Positions 6,164 to 12,681 of a stretch of 12,681 nucleotides of DNA are shown in pieces. Location: positions 1 through 12,681 of the forward strand of contig DAOTTO010000322.1 of NCBI GenBank assembly GCA_034437895.1, given 5' to 3'. The notes under the pieces are model-generated. The model ran no database searches. It was given only the letters and a program-made list of their open reading frames with translations, and had not been told where the DNA came from. The translations under genes and the position numbers were made by a program. The stretch is from JANRLJ01 sp034437895. Lineage in GTDB: Bacteria > Chloroflexota > Anaerolineae > Aggregatilineales > Phototrophicaceae. Every line of letters begins with the position of its first letter. The stretch's first letter is position 1.

Positions 6164-6706
6164 ATGACTACTGCCCAAGAACACCAAGAGCAGGGAATAA
6201 AATTATACGGACAGCAAGATTATGAGGCTGCTGCGCGGGCTTTTCAACAAGCGCACGAGGCCTATCATGCCAACGACGAGAAAGATATGGCCGCCGAGAT
6301 GGAGGTCAATATTGGCCTCGTCCATCGCGCACTTGGGGAAAACCAGCAGGCGCTCGATATTATGCAAACCGCCCTTCGCACTTTTCAAGCAGGGGGCGAC
6401 ACACTCCGCGCTGCGAAAGTGATGGGGAATCTGGGCGGCGTATATATGGAATTGGGTGATCGTGAACAAGCCTACAACTGCTACCGTCAAGCTGCGGATG
6501 CCTTTCAAGAACTTGGCGAAAAGAAACTCTATGGCGAAACACTCATCGCAATGGGGCGGATGCAAGTGCGCGAAGGCAAAGTGTGGGTCGGTGCAGCAAC
6601 CTACGAGGTGGGGCTGGAACAATTGGATAAATTGACTGGTACGCAAAAAGTACTCAAGAGCCTCATCAATGTCAAGAATCGTTTAAGTGGTGGTAAACCC
6701 TCTTGA
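6164..6706 (+). CDS. Tetratricopeptide repeat protein
   Basis: This 180-residue protein is almost entirely TPR: about 3-36, 43-76, 83-116 and 123-156, each with the Gly/Ala at helix A and the small residue before the turn, for example GLVHRALGENQQALDIMQTA and GGVYMELGDREQAYNCYRQA. No catalytic motif, signal peptide or membrane segment is seen, so a role as a protein-binding scaffold is expected. The start at 6164 was chosen because GAGGTG (6152-6157) lies six bases upstream and overlaps the regulator stop codon; the open frame extends further upstream to 5939 but that part is antisense-free shadow of the regulator gene. Tight coupling with the double-HTH gene suggests that it binds the regulator or a partner of it. 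Confidence 0.85.
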   Translation: MTTAQEHQEQGIKLYGQQDYEAAARAFQQAHEAYHANDEKDMAAEMEVNIGLVHRALGENQQALDIMQTALRTFQAGGDTLRAAKVMGNLGGVYMELGDREQAYNCYRQAADAFQELGEKKLYGETLIAMGRMQVREGKVWVGAATYEVGLEQLDKLTGTQKVLKSLINVKNRLSGGKPS

Positions 6707-6783
6707 TTTAACATAATCCTGCTTAGGGGCGGCCCGTTAAGTTGCCTCTAGGCGGTTGCCATTCTCCCTTGCCTGCATCATCC

Positions 6784-6812
6784 TTGACGTTGCCATAGAC
6801 ATCCTGTATCGT
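6784..6812 (+). promoter_or_regulatory. Promoter candidate with overlapping hairpin, upstream of the GT-C gene
   Basis: TTGACG (6784-6789) and TATCGT (6807-6812) are separated by 17 bases, with five and four matches to consensus. The -10 hexamer is also the left arm of an inverted repeat, TATCGT with ACGATA (6821-6826) around an 8-base loop, so a dyad-binding protein would cover the -10 and the start site. The 144-bp gap from the TPR gene supports a separate transcript. Confidence 0.45.
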
Positions 6813-6856
6813 CATCGTTTACGATAGATGTTCCTGGTTGGCAATAGGATGTGGGT

Positions 6857-9256
6857 GTGGCTGTTGTAATCCCGCAAGTCTCTTCAATGTTAATAACACG
6901 CTCGCGCTTTATGATCTTGATCGCCCTGTTTACACTGTTGAGCAGTGTTTACATGCTGTTTTACACCGCAGATTCTTGGGAATTTGGTGATCCGCCTTAC
7001 CTTTTCAATATGACGGCGAGTTTAGTACGCTATCAAGACACGCTGTTTGATTTGATGGCGTTTAACCATCCTGACCGTCCCGACAATAGTTTTTACCCTG
7101 ATCGTTTGTATCCGCTGTATACCTATCCAGAAGATATGCTGTCAATTGTGCTGGCGACCCCCCTGTATTGGCTCGCCTATCACCTACCGGGAATCGGATT
7201 GGTGCATACGGTATGGTTGTTGAATATCTTCGTCTGTGCGGCGACGGCATGTGTGTTTTTTATCTATGCGTTGGCGCTTGGGTATGACGAGCGTACAGCG
7301 GTTTTAGCAGCGCTCACCTTGGCTGTGGCGACGATCATCCTGCCCTACAGCCGCAGCTTTATGCAAGAGCCGACAGCCATGTTGGTCACACTGCTCTTGG
7401 CGCTGACTTTGGAGCGTTGGCGGGCAGGTGAATTCCGTTCACACCGGCTGCTCATACTTGCGCTGATCTTGGCTTTATTCATGTTCCTCGCCAAACGGAC
7501 GGCATTAGCTGGGCTGCCGGGACTGTTCATCATCGCGCTGCGAGCGCCGAAACCGAAATTCCGTTATCTGCAAGTACAAGCTGCTGGCTTTATTGGTATT
7601 GGCCTGCTTGCATTACTATTGGCATTTGTGGATTTAAAAGCGGTTTTTGCACCGTTTGCGTCACTCTTTAGGGAGTTTAAATCCTCGCATTTGATGATTG
7701 CCATCCGCGCTTATCTTTTTAGTGTGACGGCAAGCCTCTGGGCGGCTTCTCCACCTGTGCTTTTGGCGATACCTGGTTTTTGGCTGTTATATCGTCGTAG
7801 GCAAACACGCTATTTGTGGGTGATGCTTGTCCTCGCTCTCGGTTATATGGTGGGATATGCCATTTTCCATAATGCCCATTGGTATGGCAGTGTGACATGG
7901 CCTGTACGCTATTTCTTGCCTGTGATTCCGTTTCTATTGATTGTCGCGCTGCCTATTTTTGATCGATTGGCGCATTGGCAGGCGACCCGTTTAATGACGA
8001 TTTGTTTCGGTGTCTTGGTTGTTTACGCGCTCTGGATCAATTTTAATGGCGTATCCTATCGCTGGGATACATACGATAAATTACTGCCAGCCGGTCTTAA
8101 TATGACGCAGGGCGATGCCGCTTTTAATCCTGCTTGGATGCCTTGGGTTCTGCTGCCTAAGTTGTGGGGCGAAAAACCCTTTATCTTTGCATGGGTGAGG
8201 ACAGGGCAGACTGTTTTTCCGGTCATGTTTGCACTTTTAGCGGCGGCCTGCGTAGGCGTTTTGGGCTTTATCCTGCGCCGATACACTTTAAAGCGCGGCC
8301 TGCTTCTGATTGCCTCGCTTCCTATCGCTTTTGTGATTTGCGTTTATATCGGGCTGCGGATGATCTATATTGACCCACTTTATTGGGGGCAAAATGACGA
8401 TCTACGCCGAATGCTGCCGATCATCGAGCAGGAAACACAGCCGCCGGATATGATATTTGTGACGAGCAGTGATCATGTTTTTTTCCTATTCAATTATGGC
8501 AAAATCGACCATGCACGTTTAGTAGGTCTGACTTTTCAACCCGGAGAGCGCTATAGCCCCGAACAAGACCCTCTTGTCTCGGATACCTACGATTACAATC
8601 AGCTTTTAACAAATACGACACTGCCTATGCTGCGGGCTGCCGCGCAAAAACGAGATAGCTTATGGCTGTTAGCAGATTTTGGGCCGTTTCATCCTTGGGC
8701 AGTTCGTCCGGTTGAGCAGTTTCTTGTTTCTGAATATTATTTGATTCGAGAAATTGATACCGCACCCGCCGTCCGTCTATTGCAATATGCGACGGGTAGG
8801 GCAGAACGGGATGTAACCCCTTTAGAGGTGTCAACGGGGTATGTCTTTGGTGGGAACTTCCGGCTTGATGATGTTTATCTGCCTTTGGGGACGACGTATA
8901 CGGCAGGACAAACGCTTCCAATCGGCCTCACTTGGCGAGCGCTGGAAACGCCGGGACGTGACTATACCATAGCTTTTTTTCTGGCGGATTCTGAAAATGC
9001 CGTGGTCGCGCAGGGGATGGATAGCGCCCCTAACGGGGGATTTGCGCCGACTGCCCAATGGCCTGTGGATTTTACGCTGCGCGATAATCGCGGTCTGATT
9101 TTGCCGGACACATTGCCAACGGGCGAGTATCAATTATGGCTGCGACTCTATCATCGCTTTGATGACGGGACACTTGAACTTCTTCCGCTTGAAGGGGAAA
9201 ATGTGTACGAAGACACAATAGCCGTTTTACCAATTGTGATTAGTGTGGAAAACTGA
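6857..9256 (+). CDS. Polytopic GT-C (GT39/ArnT-like) membrane glycosyltransferase-like protein
   Basis: This protein of about 799 residues has an N-terminal half of roughly ten or more hydrophobic segments and a long soluble C-terminal part. The first outer loop after the first membrane helix holds ADSWEFGDPPYL, an acidic pattern where GT-C enzymes bind their lipid-linked sugar donor, and a later loop has WYGSVTWPVRYFLPVIPFL, a motif common in Chloroflexota and actinobacterial members. The C-terminal region (about residues 650-795) is beta-rich with segments like LPIGLTWRAL, DYTIAFFLAD and LPTGEYQLWLRLY, the tail domain often attached to these transferases. A role in polyprenyl-phosphate-dependent sugar transfer outside the membrane is family inference; donor and acceptor are unknown. 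Start: GTG at 6857 has AGGA seven bases upstream; GTG 6851 and ATG 6887 are alternatives, and the latter would begin directly before the first membrane helix. The SRPBCC gene follows after 59 bp. Confidence 0.8.
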   Translation: MAVVIPQVSSMLITRSRFMILIALFTLLSSVYMLFYTADSWEFGDPPYLFNMTASLVRYQDTLFDLMAFNHPDRPDNSFYPDRLYPLYTYPEDMLSIVLATPLYWLAYHLPGIGLVHTVWLLNIFVCAATACVFFIYALALGYDERTAVLAALTLAVATIILPYSRSFMQEPTAMLVTLLLALTLERWRAGEFRSHRLLILALILALFMFLAKRTALAGLPGLFIIALRAPKPKFRYLQVQAAGFIGIGLLALLLAFVDLKAVFAPFASLFREFKSSHLMIAIRAYLFSVTASLWAASPPVLLAIPGFWLLYRRRQTRYLWVMLVLALGYMVGYAIFHNAHWYGSVTWPVRYFLPVIPFLLIVALPIFDRLAHWQATRLMTICFGVLVVYALWINFNGVSYRWDTYDKLLPAGLNMTQGDAAFNPAWMPWVLLPKLWGEKPFIFAWVRTGQTVFPVMFALLAAACVGVLGFILRRYTLKRGLLLIASLPIAFVICVYIGLRMIYIDPLYWGQNDDLRRMLPIIEQETQPPDMIFVTSSDHVFFLFNYGKIDHARLVGLTFQPGERYSPEQDPLVSDTYDYNQLLTNTTLPMLRAAAQKRDSLWLLADFGPFHPWAVRPVEQFLVSEYYLIREIDTAPAVRLLQYATGRAERDVTPLEVSTGYVFGGNFRLDDVYLPLGTTYTAGQTLPIGLTWRALETPGRDYTIAFFLADSENAVVAQGMDSAPNGGFAPTAQWPVDFTLRDNRGLILPDTLPTGEYQLWLRLYHRFDDGTLELLPLEGENVYEDTIAVLPIVISVEN

Positions 9257-9315
9257 AAGCTGCATTTTGGACGTAATTCTGTTAAAGAAAAGCATGTCTC
9301 CAAAGAGGTCTTACG

Positions 9316-9852
9316 ATGGTTTTCAACGATTATCATTTCATCACAACATGGCGTGTTCAGAGTACATCGCAGGAAGTGGCGGAAATTTTGGGGAATGCTC
9401 CCGATCTTGTACGATGGTGGCCTTCAGTTTACATTGAGGTTGAAGTTTTAGAGCCAGGTAACGAAAAGGGTATTGGGCGATTGGTCAGCCTGTATACCAA
9501 AGGCTGGCTACCTTATACTCTACGTTGGCAGTTCCGCGTAAGCCAATCCAACCCGCCTTATGACTTCCGTATCGAAGCGATTGGCGATTTTGTCGGATAC
9601 GGCATCTGGACGTTTGAGCAAGATGGCGAGTGGGTAAATATCAAATACGAGTGGCGCATTAGCGCACAAAAGCCCTTATTAAAGCTGTTATCTCCACTCA
9701 TGAAGCCTGTTTTTTCGGCAAATCATCATTGGGCGATGCGAAAAGGAGAAGAAAGCCTTAAGTTAGAACTCGCACGTCGTCATGCTAAAACAAATGAGGA
9801 ACGTGATAGAATCCCCGCGCCACCATCACCCACATTTATGTCTCGCCGCTGA
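9316..9852 (+). CDS. SRPBCC (START/Bet v 1-like) fold protein
   Basis: The 178-residue protein looks like a member of the SRPBCC superfamily, which binds hydrophobic ligands in a deep cavity. The order fits: an N-terminal strand FITTWRVQSTSQEVAEIL, the region DLVRWWPSVYIEVEVLEPG, GIGRLVSLYTKG, then strands YDFRIEAIGDFVGYGIWTFE and VNIKYEWRIS, and a long C-terminal helix (about 120-155). The last 25 residues are polar and low in complexity (Pro/Arg-rich). The ATG has AGAGG seven bases upstream. It lies 59 bp after the GT-C gene in the same direction, so it may share that transcript. The ligand or substrate cannot be named. Confidence 0.8.
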   Translation: MVFNDYHFITTWRVQSTSQEVAEILGNAPDLVRWWPSVYIEVEVLEPGNEKGIGRLVSLYTKGWLPYTLRWQFRVSQSNPPYDFRIEAIGDFVGYGIWTFEQDGEWVNIKYEWRISAQKPLLKLLSPLMKPVFSANHHWAMRKGEESLKLELARRHAKTNEERDRIPAPPSPTFMSRR

Positions 9853-10009
9853 CCGTTATAAGGAAATGGGGTCAATTTTTAGGGATGGGACTTTCTCATT
9901 CCTCATATATTATTCCTCTTAGACAATGTTAACACCATAAAATTGGGCGCTAAGGCTATACTCAATACAAAAGTCAAAAAAATCAGTTTTATGCGAACTC
10001 CGAATAACC

Positions 10010-10054
10010 ATCTTAAATTGGCCTTTAATGGACTCTGAGGCGATGATTTAAGAT
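10010..10054. promoter_or_regulatory. Dyad symmetry upstream of the exporter operon
   Basis: ATCTTAAAT (10010-10018) and ATTTAAGAT (10046-10054) form a perfect 9-bp inverted repeat separated by 27 bases. The right arm lies directly upstream of a -10-like TATACT (10063-10068), where a -35 element would be, and no good -35 is present. The layout would suit a regulator binding two half-sites; it could also be chance in AT-rich sequence. Apart from this, the 249-bp intergenic region shows nothing clear, and no rho-independent terminator was found after the SRPBCC gene. Confidence 0.35.
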
Positions 10055-10101
10055 AGAGATTGTATACTGCCGCTTAGAAAATAACCGTTGAGGTAGGAAA
10101 T

Positions 10102-11883
10102 TTGGCCTCTGAATTTGTCGCTAAAACGACCTATAAAACAAACCGATCTGATCCATTAAAATATGTCATATCACATATGCGTCGCCATCCGTTGGTGTTC
10201 ATCGCCTTAATGTTTGGCGCGTTTACGAATGCCGCTCTAGCCGCCGTCGTCCCTTATTATATTGGGTTAGCATTTAATCGGATGATCGAAACCGACGGGC
10301 GTGATGTCGCTTATGTTGGGACGATGGCACTGGCGATTGTCATTTCGCAAACCCTTCGCGGCGTTTTACAACTTATGCGGAATGCGTCGGCGGAGACATT
10401 TGGACAGCGTATCGAGCGTGATGTACGTGGCGAACTGTATGCCAGTCTGCTCGGCAAAAGCATGACGTTCCATGATTTGATGCCCGTCGGTGAGATTATG
10501 GCGCGTGTCACTAACGATGTGCGCGAAATGAACTTGATGATGAATCCCGGCGTGAACCTAATTATAGGTTCTGGTTGGTTTTTGATTCTACCGATTGTTT
10601 CCGCGCCGTTTATTCATCCAGCGCTGCTTTTTGTTCCAGCCGTGTTCGTTTTTCTGCATGTCATTGTGCAGTATCGTTTTGTAGTTCGTATGCAGCCAGT
10701 TGCATTTGGTACGCGGGAAAGTTTCGGGCGTATGAATGCTGAACTTGCCGAATCGCTCGATGGCTTGCAAGTTGTTAAAGGTGCGGCGCAGGAACAGCAA
10801 GAAATTAAGAATTTTAATAAACTTGCGGAAGATGTGCGCGATTATTTTGTCGCTCAGGGTAAAATCGAAGCACAGTATCTTTCCAATCTGCTTTTGGGGT
10901 TAGCCGTCGTCATCGGTTTTGTCCATTCGATTTATCTGTTTCAACTCAGCTGGATTGATATTGGCGATATCGTAGCTTATACAACTTTGCTTTCACTGTT
11001 CAGCTTCCCAGTCTTTACCTCACTTAACTCGCTTTCACGGTTGGCGCTCGGTCATGCCAGCGCAGGCCGCATTCTGGAAATTATCAATAATGAGACGGCG
11101 CTTGACCGCAATCTGAACGGGCATAAAACCGTCATCCAAGGCGCGGTCAAGTTTGAAGATGTCAGCTTCACTTATACCGAAGGTGGCAAAATCGTCTTGC
11201 ACAACATTTCTTTCGAGGCACAGCCGGGGCAGACCATCGCGGTTGTTGGGCAGACGGGTTCGGGCAAAACGTCGCTGATGAAACTGGTGAATCGCACTTA
11301 TGATGCGGCGGCAGGACGGGTTTTGGTTGATGGCGTTGATGTTCGAGAGTGGGACTTAGAGGCATTACGGTCACAAATTAGCATTATTGAGCAGGATATT
11401 TTTCTGTTTAGCCGGACGATTGCGGAAAATATTGCTTTCGGGAATACAAATGCGACGCAAGCGCAGGTTGAAGACGCTGCGCGTAAAGCACAAGCCCATG
11501 ATTTTATTATGGATTTTCCTGAAGGCTACAACACGATTATTGGTCAGCGCGGTGTAACGCTTTCAGGTGGGCAACGGCAGCGGTTGGCAATTGCGCGTGC
11601 CTTCCTGACTAATCCGCCGATTCTCATTCTGGATGACAGCACCAGCGCCATCGACAGCGCAACCGAAGATCGCATCCAACAGGCGATTTGGGCGGCTTCT
11701 CGTGGGCGCACGACGCTGCTTATCACCCATCGCCTTTCGCAAATTCGTTGGGCAGATCATATCATCGTCCTGAAGCAGGGGCGCATTGTAGCGCAAGGGA
11801 CGCACGATAACCTGCTGGGGACTTCCGAAGCCTACCGCCGTATTTTTGCCCGCTATGAAGAAACACAACCTGAAAAAATCTAA
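10102..11883 (+). CDS. ABC exporter half-transporter with degenerate ATP site
   Basis: This 593-residue protein has the type-IV exporter layout: six hydrophobic segments in about 28-315, then a nucleotide-binding domain. Motifs are Walker A GQTGSGKTS (383-391), Q-loop Gln431 in IEQDIF, signature LSGGQRQR (487-494), Walker B LILDD ending in Asp511, and the switch His543 in ITHRL. The residue after Walker B, normally the catalytic Glu, is Asp512, as in the degenerate site of heterodimeric exporters of the TM287/288 and BmrCD type. The start is a TTG at 10102 with GAGGT seven bases upstream; the next Met is at residue 26, inside the region before the first helix. A second half-transporter starts 31 bp downstream. 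Substrate (drug, lipid or peptide) is not predictable. Confidence 0.9.
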   Translation: MASEFVAKTTYKTNRSDPLKYVISHMRRHPLVFIALMFGAFTNAALAAVVPYYIGLAFNRMIETDGRDVAYVGTMALAIVISQTLRGVLQLMRNASAETFGQRIERDVRGELYASLLGKSMTFHDLMPVGEIMARVTNDVREMNLMMNPGVNLIIGSGWFLILPIVSAPFIHPALLFVPAVFVFLHVIVQYRFVVRMQPVAFGTRESFGRMNAELAESLDGLQVVKGAAQEQQEIKNFNKLAEDVRDYFVAQGKIEAQYLSNLLLGLAVVIGFVHSIYLFQLSWIDIGDIVAYTTLLSLFSFPVFTSLNSLSRLALGHASAGRILEIINNETALDRNLNGHKTVIQGAVKFEDVSFTYTEGGKIVLHNISFEAQPGQTIAVVGQTGSGKTSLMKLVNRTYDAAAGRVLVDGVDVREWDLEALRSQISIIEQDIFLFSRTIAENIAFGNTNATQAQVEDAARKAQAHDFIMDFPEGYNTIIGQRGVTLSGGQRQRLAIARAFLTNPPILILDDSTSAIDSATEDRIQQAIWAASRGRTTLLITHRLSQIRWADHIIVLKQGRIVAQGTHDNLLGTSEAYRRIFARYEETQPEKI

Positions 11884-11914
11884 GCTGATCGCTAACAGCT
11901 AGGGAGTAATAGCT

Positions 11915-12681
11915 ATGGCGCCTATGTTTGCTGGCCTGCAATCTGATAAATATGACCGTCAATATTCGGACAATTATTTGTTCAATCGTATTGGGCAATA
12001 CCTTTCCGTGCATAAACGGCGGCTTATTTGGGTGATTATCTCGTTTATAGTGGTCTCTTTGGTGTCGTCGGCACCACCGGTTCTCATTGCCAATGCTGTG
12101 ACAATTTTGCAACAAAATAGTGGTACGAATCCGCTAATTTTGATTTGCGGTGCTTTGCTAGTGTGTGCCATCCTGCAATATGTGGCGAATTGGGTGCGCC
12201 GTCAACTGCTGGCAGTCGTCATCGGTGATGTTGTGGGTCAGATGCGAAAGGATGCGTTTGCGGCGGCAATTAACCGCGATTTGGCATTTTATGACACCAA
12301 TAAATCTGGCAAAATCGTTAGCCGAATTACAAGCGATACACAGGAATTTGGCGATGTTGTTTTGCTTTCGAGTGATGTCCTCACACAACTTGTACAAGTG
12401 ATTGTGCTGCTGGGCTTACTTCTTAATCGCTCCGTTGGTTTGACGCTTGTCCTGCTCATGACGCTGCCACTGCCAGTGCTGGCGGCGCTTGGCTTTCGCG
12501 CATTAGCCCGTGTTGTAACACGACAGGGATCGCGGGCAATGGCGGTGGTGAATGACATCATCCAAGAGAGTGTCTCTGGTATCAGTATCGCTAAGAATTT
12601 TCGCCGTGAGGCGATGATTTACGATGAATTTCTTGATGTAAACAACCAATCTTACAACGTCAATATGCGGCGTGGTTTCGT
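11915..12681 (+). CDS. ABC exporter half-transporter, partial (N-terminal membrane domain)
   Basis: An open frame from the ATG at 11915 runs without a stop to the window edge (255 codons). AGGGAG (11901-11906) lies eight bases upstream. The visible part is the exporter membrane domain: helix 1 at about RRLIWVIISFIVVSLVSSA, helix 2 around NPLILICGALLVCAIL, the intracellular loop RKDAFAAAINRDLAFYDTNK followed by SGKIVSRITSDT, which is a signature of this fold, and helix 3-4 hydrophobic stretches, ending in the NDIIQESVSGISIAKNF coupling region. The ATPase domain lies outside the window. As the downstream partner of the Asp-containing half, it is expected to carry the intact catalytic Glu; this can be seen only in the following sequence. 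Confidence 0.88.
   Translation, partial: MAPMFAGLQSDKYDRQYSDNYLFNRIGQYLSVHKRRLIWVIISFIVVSLVSSAPPVLIANAVTILQQNSGTNPLILICGALLVCAILQYVANWVRRQLLAVVIGDVVGQMRKDAFAAAINRDLAFYDTNKSGKIVSRITSDTQEFGDVVLLSSDVLTQLVQVIVLLGLLLNRSVGLTLVLLMTLPLPVLAALGFRALARVVTRQGSRAMAVVNDIIQESVSGISIAKNFRREAMIYDEFLDVNNQSYNVNMRRGF

Noticed and set aside
9853..10101. Rho-independent terminator after the SRPBCC gene
   Set aside because: No GC-rich stem followed by a T-run was found; the only symmetry is the AT-rich dyad described as a possible operator.
11762..12397. Minus-strand open frames across the exporter junction
   Set aside because: They lie antisense to the two half-transporter genes and show no domain or ribosome site.
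1..12681. tRNA, rRNA or riboswitch genes
   Set aside because: No cloverleaf with a conserved T-arm, no rRNA motif and no known riboswitch core was recognised by reading; a covariance-model scan was not possible here.

Overview
The window looks like a chromosomal segment of a mesophilic Chloroflexota bacterium (Anaerolineae-like). This rests on the mix of genes: a GT-C membrane protein with a long C-terminal beta-rich tail, a double-HTH regulator with a TPR partner, a DUF433/DUF5615 toxin-antitoxin pair, a GAF-GAF-PAS histidine kinase and a methylcrotonyl-CoA-carboxylase-type beta subunit. The phylum call is an inference from protein style, not from a marker gene. Base composition is moderate over most genes and clearly AT-rich in the first 700 bases. 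No rRNA, tRNA or CRISPR array was seen.

Left end (1-1400), a scarred accessory strip. Two nearly identical 118-bp repeats (1-118 and 346-463) end in the same inverted terminus. With an opposite terminus at 216-230, the second copy defines a 248-bp transposase-less element (216-463). Its right edge cuts off a minus-strand response-regulator receiver pseudogene (464-676), which also carries a frameshift in an A-run just after its start codon. Next comes a 75-bp relic of the 3' end of a second carboxyltransferase gene (701-775), then a DUF5615 toxin and DUF433 antitoxin (minus strand). A lone 14-base copy of the insertion terminus lies inside the antitoxin reading frame.

Minus-strand block (1400-5185). 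A full acyl-CoA carboxylase carboxyltransferase subunit lies downstream of a soluble hybrid-sensor-like histidine kinase (two GAF domains, PAS, HisKA, HATPase). A good promoter candidate sits in the 66-97 bases between them, so the carboxylase need not depend on kinase transcription. The toxin-antitoxin pair is therefore bracketed by an intact and a decayed copy of the carboxylase 3' end.

Plus-strand block (5401-12681). Divergent from the kinase, a two-gene unit encodes a double-HTH regulator and a four-TPR protein. A second unit with its own promoter candidate encodes a large polytopic GT-C-like protein and a SRPBCC-fold protein. After a 249-bp gap with a dyad symmetry, two half-transporter ABC exporter genes begin; the first has an Asp in place of the catalytic Glu after Walker B and the second runs off the window, which fits a heterodimeric exporter.

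The most unusual part is the first 1.4 kb: stacked insertion scars, a duplicated gene end and a toxin-antitoxin module within it. No clearly new multi-gene system was recognised; the double-HTH/TPR pair is the best candidate for an uncharacterised regulatory unit.
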